NCBI GenBank assembly: GCA_003820635.1
Contig: RPOS01000057.1
Span: 1-16,787, forward strand
Reading direction: 5' to 3'
Length of the DNA stretch: 16,787 bases
From: Verrucomicrobiaceae bacterium
Lineage (GTDB): Bacteria; Verrucomicrobiota; Verrucomicrobiae; Verrucomicrobiales; Akkermansiaceae
Both the position numbers and the translations under genes were made by a program. The notes beneath the pieces are model-generated. The model was not told the DNA's origin. It was given only the letters and a program-made list of their open reading frames with translations, and made no database searches. How positions within the stretch are numbered: the stretch's first letter is position 1; every line of letters starts with the position of its first letter. Positions 5,486 through 13,381 of this stretch are shown in pieces.

Positions 5486-8443
5486 ATGAAACAAATTCTC
5501 CAGCTTACGTTTTGCAATCTCCTGCTGGTTCTGCCGATGGGCTCTGCCTTGGCGGCGGATGACGTCCTTCTTCAGGAAAACTTCGATGCGGCAGAGTCTT
5601 CCAGGAAGACCCTTTTTGGCGAGATCCAACATATCGACATGAACACAGGGGCTGATGTCACGGATGTGAACATCATCACCGCAAATCCCGGACGCGGTGA
5701 ATCTGGCAACGCATTACATTGGACGCGAAAAACGAGCGGCCTCTACCGGGTGTCGACACCTACCTGTGTCTCCCCAACCGGAGCCTTTAGCGTCAGCTTC
5801 TGGGTTCATTCTCAGAATGAGAACGCTTACCACTGGGAGTTTCAAATCGAAGTGGGAAAGGGCAAACCATTGCTGACGCTGCAGAATTCCCAAAAAATGA
5901 ACAATCCGGGGAATCTTGGGTGGCTCACGGCGGACGGCGGGCGGGTGACTCTGCGTCCGGTCGCAAAGAAATGGCGACAGGTGCGACTCGATGTCGATCT
6001 CCGGGCCAAGACCTGCAATGTTTACTATGACGACATGGACGTGCCGGTTGCGGTCGGCCTGCAGCTTCTCAGCCAGCGCGTGGAGGCACACACGCCCTTT
6101 CACGCGGTCTTCACAGGCATCTCCTCTGCGGGGGAGGTGGCTGTGGAGTTGGATGATTTTCTGGTCAGATCGTGGACTCCAAGTGCCCCGGAACCCGCGC
6201 CCGAAGGCGATCTCGCTCTGTCCGCTCAGGCCGGGAAGGCTGAGTTGACCGCGACCGTCTCATCGGCAACCGGACGACTCACCGGACTCAAGCGTGACGG
6301 GATCAATCTGGTTTCCGACTCGAACGATCTTTACACCCTGCAAACCACCGGTGGCGGGGCTTGGCACAGGGAATCGAATGACCGGGTCGTGCAGGCCAGT
6401 GGAGACCCGTCTAAGCGAGTGTTTCGCTGCACGAATCCCGGGTTTCCGGGTCTAACGATTCTAAAAACGTATTCCTTCGACGCGAATGGAAATCTTCTGA
6501 AGCGCGTCGGGTTTTCCTCCGCATCAGAGGAGGGATTTCTGACATATCGCGCTCGATTTACGATGGACGAAGAGTTTGTGAGAAATTCCAACCCCAGCGG
6601 CTTCTCGCCCGGTCTCGGGAACAGTGATCCGAGGACCGGCCAAAGCTTGGATGCCACACCTTACCGCATCACGCCCGATCAATCCCTTGGCATCAACGTC
6701 AGTCGCAACCGAGTCAACGATGTGGCCGTGTTAAGCAACCACCTCGGCGTCACAGATTCCGTCCAGCGCACGGCCGAGGGATGGGACCTTCGGATTTTTT
6801 CCGACTATCTCTCCCCCGCGAAACCGGTGAGCGGAGAAGTTGCCTACCGCACCTTCTGCGGGGACCTCGTGGCGTTTGCGGTTTTAGCCGCGCAAAATCC
6901 GATTCAGCGTGAGATTTTCGACGAATCGCGGCCTGAGTGGACCCAAGCCCTAGTATGCGACGCCATGTATGCGGCAACCCCTGAGGCCCATGAAATCGCC
7001 AAGGCGTTGGCACCGTTGCCGGTTACCTCGACCATCTGGTTCCTAGCACCGCCCTGGGGGAATTGGTGGGCGACGAGCGATCCTCCCAAATCCTCTCACC
7101 ACAACATTTCCGCAATTGCCGATGAAATTCGCTCGATGGCGTCGAATGCCAGGGTCTCCGCCTATACGAACATGACGTTTGACGAGCTATCCGATGTTTA
7201 TTCCAAGCACCGCTCGTTTGGAGTGACTGATAAAAATGGAGACCTGATCGGCTCCGGCTGGTTGAGCGACACTCTAGGCGCGCCCTCCTATCCTCTGCAA
7301 ATCATGAACCCCGAAGCCCGATCTTACTGGATCGCGATGCACGCCGACCGGATGGCTTGGAAGCCGCCCGGATGGAAGCTCGATTTTTTCTATATGGACG
7401 GTCCGGGTTGGGGCGGCGAAGAGCACGATTGGGCGCTCAAGGATGTCACGCAAGCCTCCGACTGGGCGAATTACGCCGGAGATCTCAAGAAAACATTGAA
7501 GGCCTCCAATCCAAATGTCGTCTTTTTTGCCAACGGGATGCTGCCTCACAGCGACATCGGTTATATTGAAGCTCCGGACTCCTGGTGGGAGACACTCAAC
7601 GGCCAGCAAGGCAACTGGCCGGAACTTTCCCGCATTTTTCTCACTTGGAAACTCTGTGAGGACCCCGGTTACACGACAATTCTTTTGTTCGATAGGGGGA
7701 AGAACCAACCCTCCATTTCCACCTACACCATCGCTTATGGTTGGTGCGGCCAATCGCAAACTGTAGCCCACAAACCGTGGCTTCTCGCTGCCTTGGAATA
7801 CCGCGGCCTTCGATTGGTGGGCGAGGGACTCCCTCGCCCCTGGTGGAGGGAATCCACCCCGCCAGAGACCGAAGCCGCTGCGTTTCGCAAGGGGAACAAC
7901 GTCCTTGTCCAGGCGATTCGACATGCCCCGGGAAGCGCGGAGATCGCCTTGCAAATCGATCCCGAGAAGCTCGGCCTGGAACCCGGGAGAACCTACCTCA
8001 TGCGGGAGCTGCAAATGAACAGTCCCGCTGCGGATCCGATTCCCGCCAAAGCATTTTCCCAGACCAAAATCTCGAAACTGACCATCCCCTCCGGACCGAT
8101 TGATCTGAAGGTCGGAACCACGAAGGCCCTCCTCACATCGGTGCTCATCTCCGAGGCGTGGTGCATCGTCGAGCGGATTGGGAACCATCCCTGCGAAACC
8201 GGCATCCCCGAAAACTACGGGATCTCAGTCAAGGTGGAGAACCGCGAAGCGGGCCTTCATCAAATCCAAATCAACGGAACTTGGGCCGCCGCAGGTGCAA
8301 CGATCTTCTTCCCGTGGGCGAAATCTGTCACCACCAACCCGGAAAGCGCCACGTCTTCCCCGGCGAGTGTTGATGGCGTGACAGGAATTCGCCTGGTTCT
8401 ACCGTCTGCAGGGACTTTTTCAGCGACCGTGCTGATGGATTAA
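5486..8443 (+). CDS. Secreted LamG-like plus GH-D-like glycoside hydrolase (paralogue B)
   Basis: A 985-aa protein with a clear signal peptide (MKQILQLTFCNLLLVLPMG, cleavage after ALA near residue 24). Residues about 26-230 look like a concanavalin-A/LamG jelly roll (ENFDAA, FSVSFWVHSQ, RQVRLDVDL, VELDDFLVRSW). A beta-sandwich (about 245-480) and a probable barrel (about 510-800) follow, matching paralogue A block by block: WFLAPPWGNWW (518), FDELSDVY, WKLDFFYMDGPG (630-641, Asp633 and Asp638), NGMLPHSDIGYIE (Glu695), YGWCGQ and RPWWR. The N-terminal module differs completely from A, so the pair share a catalytic core but carry different attachments. The start lies 9 bp after the stop of A, indicating an operon. 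The C-terminus (about 800-985) is beta-rich. Substrate and exact family are unknown. Confidence 0.75.
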   Translation: MKQILQLTFCNLLLVLPMGSALAADDVLLQENFDAAESSRKTLFGEIQHIDMNTGADVTDVNIITANPGRGESGNALHWTRKTSGLYRVSTPTCVSPTGAFSVSFWVHSQNENAYHWEFQIEVGKGKPLLTLQNSQKMNNPGNLGWLTADGGRVTLRPVAKKWRQVRLDVDLRAKTCNVYYDDMDVPVAVGLQLLSQRVEAHTPFHAVFTGISSAGEVAVELDDFLVRSWTPSAPEPAPEGDLALSAQAGKAELTATVSSATGRLTGLKRDGINLVSDSNDLYTLQTTGGGAWHRESNDRVVQASGDPSKRVFRCTNPGFPGLTILKTYSFDANGNLLKRVGFSSASEEGFLTYRARFTMDEEFVRNSNPSGFSPGLGNSDPRTGQSLDATPYRITPDQSLGINVSRNRVNDVAVLSNHLGVTDSVQRTAEGWDLRIFSDYLSPAKPVSGEVAYRTFCGDLVAFAVLAAQNPIQREIFDESRPEWTQALVCDAMYAATPEAHEIAKALAPLPVTSTIWFLAPPWGNWWATSDPPKSSHHNISAIADEIRSMASNARVSAYTNMTFDELSDVYSKHRSFGVTDKNGDLIGSGWLSDTLGAPSYPLQIMNPEARSYWIAMHADRMAWKPPGWKLDFFYMDGPGWGGEEHDWALKDVTQASDWANYAGDLKKTLKASNPNVVFFANGMLPHSDIGYIEAPDSWWETLNGQQGNWPELSRIFLTWKLCEDPGYTTILLFDRGKNQPSISTYTIAYGWCGQSQTVAHKPWLLAALEYRGLRLVGEGLPRPWWRESTPPETEAAAFRKGNNVLVQAIRHAPGSAEIALQIDPEKLGLEPGRTYLMRELQMNSPAADPIPAKAFSQTKISKLTIPSGPIDLKVGTTKALLTSVLISEAWCIVERIGNHPCETGIPENYGISVKVENREAGLHQIQINGTWAAAGATIFFPWAKSVTTNPESATSSPASVDGVTGIRLVLPSAGTFSATVLMD

Positions 8444-8450
8444 ATCAGCA
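8430..8450. terminator. Hairpin covering the stops of two convergent genes
   Basis: TGCTGAT (8430-8436) pairs with ATCAGCA (8444-8450) around a 7-base loop. The loop holds the TAA of paralogue B; the right arm holds the stop of the regulator on the other strand. There is no T-run on either side, so intrinsic termination is only a possibility. Confidence 0.35.
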
Positions 8451-8469
8451 GATCCGGGTGGAGGGCTGC
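8445..8469 (-). repeat. 25-bp shared gene-end repeat, copy 2
   Basis: Reverse complement of the repeat at 584-608, with two mismatches in 25. It encodes the last residues (QPSTRIC) and stop codon of the regulator. Confidence 0.7.
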
Positions 8470-9689
8470 CGCGATCCCGCCGCGACAAGGTTCGAAGGCC
8501 GATGCGTGTCTCCGCTAATCCACTGCGGCTGATGGGAGAAGGAAAGAAGGTCCTCTCCGGCGGACTGAATGTCTTTTACCAGACACTGAACGGCGAGACG
8601 TCCGAGCTGATAGGGATGAAACTCCATCCGGCTCCAACGATATCCCGGAGGCAAAGCTCTTCCATGGTTGGAAAAAGTGATCAAGCCAATATCCACCCCC
8701 GGTCTCAGGCCGCGCGCTTCCAGCGCAGGCAGTGCATGTTCGAGAACGACATCGTCCGCCACCACCAGCCCGTCAAAGGCCTCTCCTTCGCTGAGCAGAA
8801 AGTGAACGGCCTCAGCGGCGGATCTGGTATCAGGGCGACTGTAGGCGGACCGCTGATAGCGCAGCCCCATGCTCTTCGTGGTCGAGGCGTAGACTGGATC
8901 GAATCGTCTTTGATGGGACTGGATGAAGGGGGGCACGGCTTGGTCGCTAGTATCCAAACCGAGAAGCGCGATCCGGCGGCATCCCGCTTCGGCCAAATGC
9001 CGCATGGACTCCGTGAGCGCCTCATTGGCGTCGATGCGAATGAGAGGCTGCAAAGAGGGATCACACATGCCGGGCCAGATAAAGACGGCGGGCAGATTCC
9101 GCTCCCCTTTCGCCTCGAAGTAGGTTTGCGCCAGCGGCACGAGAATGAGGTGTCCATCACAGTGCAAAAAATCAGGACTCTCCTGGAGAGTGCGCGTTTT
9201 GTCTTCCTGCGACTCGAAAGGGGCCATGTCATGAAAAATGAGGTCATGACCAAGATCCTTCGCTTGGTCCACCGCACCGGCCCAAAGCAAATTGACACTC
9301 TCGCTCGGGTAGAGACTCTGCCACCAAACACCCATCCGAAGCCGCACGTGCGAGGGATCGGCTTTCAGACGCGGGCTGGTCCGACTTTTCGCAAAAAGCT
9401 CATCCGCAGTGAGCAACGACAGCCAGCGCTTCAGGCCGCGCGCTCCCTGGGGCAATGGATCGGGAACCTTGCGAACATAAACTCCGCTGCCGTGCTTGCG
9501 CGTGAGAACTTGCAACTCCACCAAATTATCCAGAGCGATCCGGATCTGATACCGCGCAATGCCTAGAGCTGCTGCGAGCTCGCGCTCCGGGATCAAGCGA
9601 AGCCCCGCCCGGCTGGGCGAGGCAGAGAGTCGATAATGCAGCAGATCCGTCAGTTGCTGCGCATCAATGGGGACATCATTTGTTTTCAA
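8445..9689 (-). CDS. GntR-type HTH / LacI-type sugar-binding transcriptional regulator
   Basis: A 414-aa regulator. Residues about 12-74 form a GntR winged helix (IPERELAAALGIARYQIR, then the wing GSGVYVRK). Residues about 115-400 are a periplasmic-binding-protein-like sensor of the LacI/GalR kind (RIALLGLD, FDGLVVADDVVLEHALPALE, VDIGLITFSN, YQLGRLAVQ). Such fusions usually control sugar catabolism genes and release or bind DNA on binding a sugar. The start is a TTG at 9687-9689 behind AGGAGG, with a short 3-nt spacer; no in-frame ATG is better placed. It is divergent from the GH106-like gene and convergent, with one base between stops, with paralogue B. Likely targets are both enzyme units and itself. 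The tail after GDTHRP is unusual and ends in the shared 25-bp repeat. Confidence 0.85.
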   Translation of the reverse strand: MKTNDVPIDAQQLTDLLHYRLSASPSRAGLRLIPERELAAALGIARYQIRIALDNLVELQVLTRKHGSGVYVRKVPDPLPQGARGLKRWLSLLTADELFAKSRTSPRLKADPSHVRLRMGVWWQSLYPSESVNLLWAGAVDQAKDLGHDLIFHDMAPFESQEDKTRTLQESPDFLHCDGHLILVPLAQTYFEAKGERNLPAVFIWPGMCDPSLQPLIRIDANEALTESMRHLAEAGCRRIALLGLDTSDQAVPPFIQSHQRRFDPVYASTTKSMGLRYQRSAYSRPDTRSAAEAVHFLLSEGEAFDGLVVADDVVLEHALPALEARGLRPGVDIGLITFSNHGRALPPGYRWSRMEFHPYQLGRLAVQCLVKDIQSAGEDLLSFSHQPQWISGDTHRPSNLVAAGSRQPSTRIC

Positions 9690-9717
9690 CGGCCTCCTCT
9701 TACGAACGGGCAGGGTT

Positions 9718-9743
9718 TTGTCAATTCGGTGTTGTCAATTCGG
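9718..9743 (-). promoter_or_regulatory. 14-bp tandem repeat with two TTGACA boxes upstream of the regulator
   Basis: On the minus strand CCGAATTGACA occurs twice, 14 bp apart (plus-strand TTGTCAATTCGG at 9718-9729 and 9732-9743). Each copy holds a consensus -35 hexamer TTGACA. No good -10 lies 16-18 bp on; a weak TAAGAG overlaps the ribosome site. It could instead be a pair of operator half-sites for autoregulation. A separate palindrome GGTTCAACC sits at 9754-9762. Confidence 0.35.
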
Positions 9744-9950
9744 AAGGCTGGAAGGTTCAACCATTTTATTTTTGTGGTTGTCTTTGAGCGCCTCGCATCT
9801 TACAAAAATTCCGCTCAACTCATGCTTTCGAAGCCACGTCTCCACCTGATCGCGAAGGCACTCCTGGACACATTGTGGATTGCCAAAGGGAGCAACGATC
9901 ATGCGGCCGTCGCAATGAAACCAAACTTCTATGAATCCTCTCTCACCCAT
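9735..9950 (-). CDS. Possible 71-aa protein in the divergent region
   Basis: The ORF runs from ATG (9948-9950) to TGA (9735-9737). A ribosome site (GGGGGTGAG) lies 3 nt before the start. The peptide reads like a real folded domain: FIEVWFHCDGRMIVAPFGN as strands, then QCVQECLRDQVETWLRKHEL as a helix, then SGIFVRCEAL. Codon choice is ordinary for a gene. I do not recognise the family. It is in the same frame as the regulator, separated only by this TGA and 45 bp, and it overlaps the first 20 bp of the GH106-like ORF on the other strand. It may be a small gene co-transcribed with the regulator, or a remnant of an upstream domain. If real, the GH106-like start may lie further in (GTG at 9985). 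Confidence 0.4.
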   Translation of the reverse strand: MGERGFIEVWFHCDGRMIVAPFGNPQCVQECLRDQVETWLRKHELSGIFVRCEALKDNHKNKMVEPSSLPN

Positions 9951-12900
9951 TGACTCACCCCCGGGACGGGTCGAAAAGATTTCAGTGCAAAGCCTTGAAA
10001 ACCCCGGCGCATTACAGCGCCCATGGCCGTTTCTGGTGTTCAATGAAGAACACGAGGGAGACCTGGGAGAACCACGTATCACCGAGGTTCTTGAGGGATT
10101 CAAAAGAGTTGGCTTTGGCGGAGCGTATCTCCATCCGCGACCGGGCCTCATCACGGAGTATCTATCCCCTCGTTGGTTTGAACTGATCCGACACAGCATC
10201 CGGGAATGCCGAAGGCTTGGTTTGGTTCCCGCGCTTTACGACGAGAACAGCTATCCCAGCGGCTACGCTGGCGGAAAAGTGCCTGCATTGGTCCCCGATA
10301 CCCGTTCGCGCTGTATGATCCCCATTTTCGGCCAAGGATCGGCAGACGTGCCGGGTGGAGCCATGTCGCTTCACCTGTGGGACGGAAAAAAACCTGGCCG
10401 TCCAATTCAGGTGGGTGAAATCGGATCCGAGCAGGGATGGGTCGGATTCATTCAGCAGGATTTGTTTAATCACGTATTCCTAGCCGAGGGGAGTCACGTC
10501 AGTCTTCTCGACCCGCTGGCCACGGCCACTTTCCTTCAGGAGACGCATGCATGCTATCGCGCCGAACTCGCTGCGGAGGATTGGGAGAGTCTCGGCGCCA
10601 TCTTTACCGACGAGCCGCAACTCCCGGGTTCAGACATGGGATCGTGCGGGCTCGGGCTGCATTGCACGCGCAGGCTGATCGCCGCTTTCGAAAAGACCTA
10701 TGGTTACGATCTCTGTGAGCGGATGGTGGACTTATATTTCGATACGGAAACCAGTGACGCCACTCGTTACGATTTCTATGATCTCATGCACCAAATGTGG
10801 GTGGAAAACTGGGCGCGCCCCATTCAGAAATGGTGCAATGAGAACGGCATTCCTCTGACCGGCCATTACCTGGAACACGATTGGCCGGTTCCTTATTCTT
10901 CGCCGGGTCACATGCATCTGCTGGCCTATCTCGATTGGCCGGGGACGGACTTTCTGGAGTGCTTTGAGCTGATGGGACACACCTACTCGGACCCGCAGGG
11001 ATTTGCACCGGCGATTCCCGGACAGGAACCTTTGGCTCTTTACTATCTCCGGCAGGCACTCAGCGTCGCCAACCAGTTTGGTCGGGAGCGCGTCATGAAT
11101 GAAAGTTGGGGAGCTGGCGGACATGATTCCACTCCCGCCGATTGGCTTCGCATTGGACGTTTCCTCGTCGTGCACGGCGTCAATCACTTCGTCCCCCATT
11201 ACTCCCCGATGACGATCTGCGGAACCCGGAAACAGGATCACCCGCAGTTCTTCAGTGATCAAAGCCCCTGGTTTGATTATTTGAAGCCGCTGAATGATGA
11301 ACTCTCGCGCTTATGTTTGCTTGGCCAACAGGGCCGGCCCGCAAACAGAATTCTACTGCTGGACCCGCAGACAACCGGTTTTCTTCGGGCCCGGAAAGCC
11401 GATGCCCTTCCTTCCAAGGTGAAACCGGCTCCTGGAACGTTCGATTTTCTGGACGACACCCTCCGCTCTCTTCTGCCGTTGCGGCATGCGGCGACCGCAT
11501 TTGCGCAGAAGTTGAGCGATCACCTCGTGGACTTTGACATTGGTGACGAATACATCATCGAAGAGGTGGGAACGGCCGACGGAGCACGTTTTCGCGTCGG
11601 CCAGGCCGAATACCAGGTGATCGTCTGGCCACCCGGCATGACCAATCTGCGAGTGGAGACCATCGCAAAGATCGAGGCGTTTCTCAGTTCGGGCGGCACC
11701 CTGCTTGGAATCCGACCCGGCGCGATCGCGGTGAACGGACGTCCATCCCAGCTTCTTGAAGAGTGGGAAACGAAGTTCGGCAAGGCACTTCGCTGGTTTG
11801 TCGAAGAGGACGCGCTGATCCAAGCCCTCGTGGAAACAGTCGCTCCACGCGTTCGGTTCGGATCTTCCCCTTCCACGGGTTTGGCCGTGCTCTTCCGTCA
11901 ATTACCTGATGGCGGAGAGATGCACATTTTCGTCAACTCGCATCCTTTCGAAAGCCTTTGTGCAGCTCCAGAGTTTCAAGAGACAGGCGGCGAGATTCTG
12001 ATTTTCGATCCGGTTTCCGGGTCGATTGCCAAGCATGGCGACGGCAACAGTTTGCACATCCCGCCGACGGAATCACGCGTTTTGCTGCGTGGAGTCACTC
12101 TTCCAACGACACCATCAAATCCTGTCACCACGACGCCCCTGAAACGAGTATTCTTGTCGGCGAATCCAATTCACCCAAACGTGCTCGTGCTGGATCGATG
12201 CGAACTGGAGGTCAATGGGCAACGTCACGCGGCCGAATCGGTTTACAGTGCCAATCGCCGCTACTGGACGGCCAATGGGATAGCCGGCAACGGGTGGTTG
12301 ATGCGCGTTCAACACGCCGGAAACCTCGTGAAACGCGATCCGTTTTTCTCCAGCGATTCGGGAGGCACGATTCTTTACCGCGCGACGATCTCTCCAGGCA
12401 CTTCGATTGAGGAAATCCAACTGGCTGTGGAGAAACCCGAAGTCTGGACCGTGCGCGTCAATGGCACGCTCCTGAGCTTTGAGGGAGCTAAGAAATGGCG
12501 TGATCCCCGCATCGCAATGGTTTCAGTGGGCCACTTGTTGAAACAGGGAGAGAACGAAATCACCCTCGAAGGACGTCCCTTCCAGGTGCGTCAGGAGATC
12601 GACTCGATTTATCTCCTGGGCAACTTCCGGGTTGTCCCGACGCAGACCGGGTTCATGATTGACGGCCCGCTGCGGGCGCTCGAACCGGGGAGCTGGCGGG
12701 CACAGGGCCTGCCATTCTATGACGGCGCGGTCGATTACACCTACCGCTTCCCTGAGAGTGTGGAATCGGGGGCCATCGAGATTCCGGCTTCGGAATGGAG
12801 CGGCGCGCTCATCGAATTGCGACACGGTTCCCGACGCGAGATCTGCTATGGCCCTGATGTGGCATTCCATCTGCAAGCCACGGACGGCAGGGAGTTCACC

Positions 12901-13059
12901 CTTCGCGTGATCGGTCTCCCCAAGAATCTTCTGGGCCCCTGGCATAATTACGCGAATCCACGGAAACGAGCATTTTCAGGCGCCTGGACCTATGAGACAG
13001 TTGATAGTCCGAGACCCGGAATCGATTATGATCTGCTCGACTTGGGGTTGTTAACTTAG
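9931..13059 (+). CDS. GH106-like (alpha-L-rhamnosidase-type) glycoside hydrolase
   Basis: A 1042-aa protein. The barrel region carries motifs of GH106 and its relatives: RPWPFLVFNEE near the N-terminus, ALYDENSYPSGYAGGKVP (residues 101-118), FTDEPQLPGS (Glu228), LTGHYLEHDW (Glu315) and MNESWGAGGHD (Glu391), then a long beta-rich half with FLSSGGTLLGIRPG and a sugar-binding-like C-terminus ending in FSGAWTYETVDSPRP. Glu228, Glu315 and Glu391 are candidate catalytic or metal-binding acids by position only. No signal peptide is visible, so it may act in the cytoplasm or start elsewhere. The ATG at 9931 has no clear ribosome site; an in-frame GTG at 9985 is an alternative that would avoid the overlapping minus-strand ORF. 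It is divergent from the regulator, its likely controller. Rhamnose release is the best guess; related activities are possible. Confidence 0.75.
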   Translation: MNPLSPIDSPPGRVEKISVQSLENPGALQRPWPFLVFNEEHEGDLGEPRITEVLEGFKRVGFGGAYLHPRPGLITEYLSPRWFELIRHSIRECRRLGLVPALYDENSYPSGYAGGKVPALVPDTRSRCMIPIFGQGSADVPGGAMSLHLWDGKKPGRPIQVGEIGSEQGWVGFIQQDLFNHVFLAEGSHVSLLDPLATATFLQETHACYRAELAAEDWESLGAIFTDEPQLPGSDMGSCGLGLHCTRRLIAAFEKTYGYDLCERMVDLYFDTETSDATRYDFYDLMHQMWVENWARPIQKWCNENGIPLTGHYLEHDWPVPYSSPGHMHLLAYLDWPGTDFLECFELMGHTYSDPQGFAPAIPGQEPLALYYLRQALSVANQFGRERVMNESWGAGGHDSTPADWLRIGRFLVVHGVNHFVPHYSPMTICGTRKQDHPQFFSDQSPWFDYLKPLNDELSRLCLLGQQGRPANRILLLDPQTTGFLRARKADALPSKVKPAPGTFDFLDDTLRSLLPLRHAATAFAQKLSDHLVDFDIGDEYIIEEVGTADGARFRVGQAEYQVIVWPPGMTNLRVETIAKIEAFLSSGGTLLGIRPGAIAVNGRPSQLLEEWETKFGKALRWFVEEDALIQALVETVAPRVRFGSSPSTGLAVLFRQLPDGGEMHIFVNSHPFESLCAAPEFQETGGEILIFDPVSGSIAKHGDGNSLHIPPTESRVLLRGVTLPTTPSNPVTTTPLKRVFLSANPIHPNVLVLDRCELEVNGQRHAAESVYSANRRYWTANGIAGNGWLMRVQHAGNLVKRDPFFSSDSGGTILYRATISPGTSIEEIQLAVEKPEVWTVRVNGTLLSFEGAKKWRDPRIAMVSVGHLLKQGENEITLEGRPFQVRQEIDSIYLLGNFRVVPTQTGFMIDGPLRALEPGSWRAQGLPFYDGAVDYTYRFPESVESGAIEIPASEWSGALIELRHGSRREICYGPDVAFHLQATDGREFTLRVIGLPKNLLGPWHNYANPRKRAFSGAWTYETVDSPRPGIDYDLLDLGLLT

Positions 13060-13077
13060 AGCGTTTTAAGTAAGGAT

Positions 13078-13200
13078 TTAGCCGTGGATTTGGCAGCGCG
13101 AAGGGGTGATCAGCGAGGAGCAAGCGAGCGGCTTTAGTTTGACGCCACTTGCCTCTGCCTCAGCATCTCCCGATGCCTTCGTCCCTTTCGGGACTGTCCT
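13078..13200. repeat. Hairpin-bearing intergenic segment, candidate interspersed repeat
   Basis: After the GH106-like stop, two small hairpins lie side by side: GCATC-TCCC-GATGC (13163-13176) and GTCCC-TTTC-GGGAC (13181-13194), each a 5-bp stem with a 4-base loop, 4 bp apart. The segment also interrupts the DUF4838-like remnant, replacing its expected continuation with an unrelated tail. That layout resembles REP-type elements. Only one copy is in the window, so repetition elsewhere is inference. Confidence 0.3.
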
Positions 13201-13381
13201 CGCAGTTGAGCGCGATGAAATCGGTCGCTCCGAGCGATTCTCCCTCCAGGAAGACGCCGACGGCGTGGTTGTCGCGGTAGGTGAGGAGGTCCTTGGCCAA
13301 CACATGGTGTTTGGGATGCGGCGCCAGCGATCCGCCGAGATTTGACACATAGTCCCAGACAAAGAGCTTGGGCGCGCCGCC
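13160..13381 (-). pseudogene. DUF4838-like protein, internal remnant
   Basis: On the minus strand, about 73 residues run to a stop at 13160-13162. They include KLFVWDYVSNLGGSLAPHPK, HHVLAKDLLTYRDNHAVGVF and LEGESLGATDFIALN. This resembles the DUF4838 signature (W.Y..N......P.P....L......N...GVF.qG), found in large, probably secreted glycan-related proteins of Bacteroidota and Verrucomicrobiota. Both sides are missing: upstream the match stops at about 13381, where a different gene piece starts on the other strand; downstream the expected lipid- or sugar-associated tail is replaced by CEDSPERDEGIGRC. A GTC-type start could give 62 aa, but the piece cannot be a functional protein. Confidence 0.6.

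Noticed and set aside
4838..5632. Minus-strand ORF (264 codons) across the A/B boundary
   Set aside because: Antisense shadow; both plus-strand genes are conserved with each other across it.
7274..8188. Minus-strand ORF (304 codons) inside paralogue B
   Set aside because: Overlaps conserved catalytic motifs of the plus-strand gene; composition looks like complement of coding.
8502..9566. Long plus-strand ORF (354 codons) opposite the regulator
   Set aside because: Antisense shadow; the minus-strand frame has clear GntR and LacI-type motifs, while this one has none.
9636..9953. Plus-strand ORF (105 codons) upstream of the GH106-like gene
   Set aside because: Crosses the regulator start and the promoter region; no protein-like features.
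13041..13075. Possible terminator after the GH106-like gene (ACTTA...TAAGT)
   Set aside because: Only a 5-bp AT-rich stem with no T-run.
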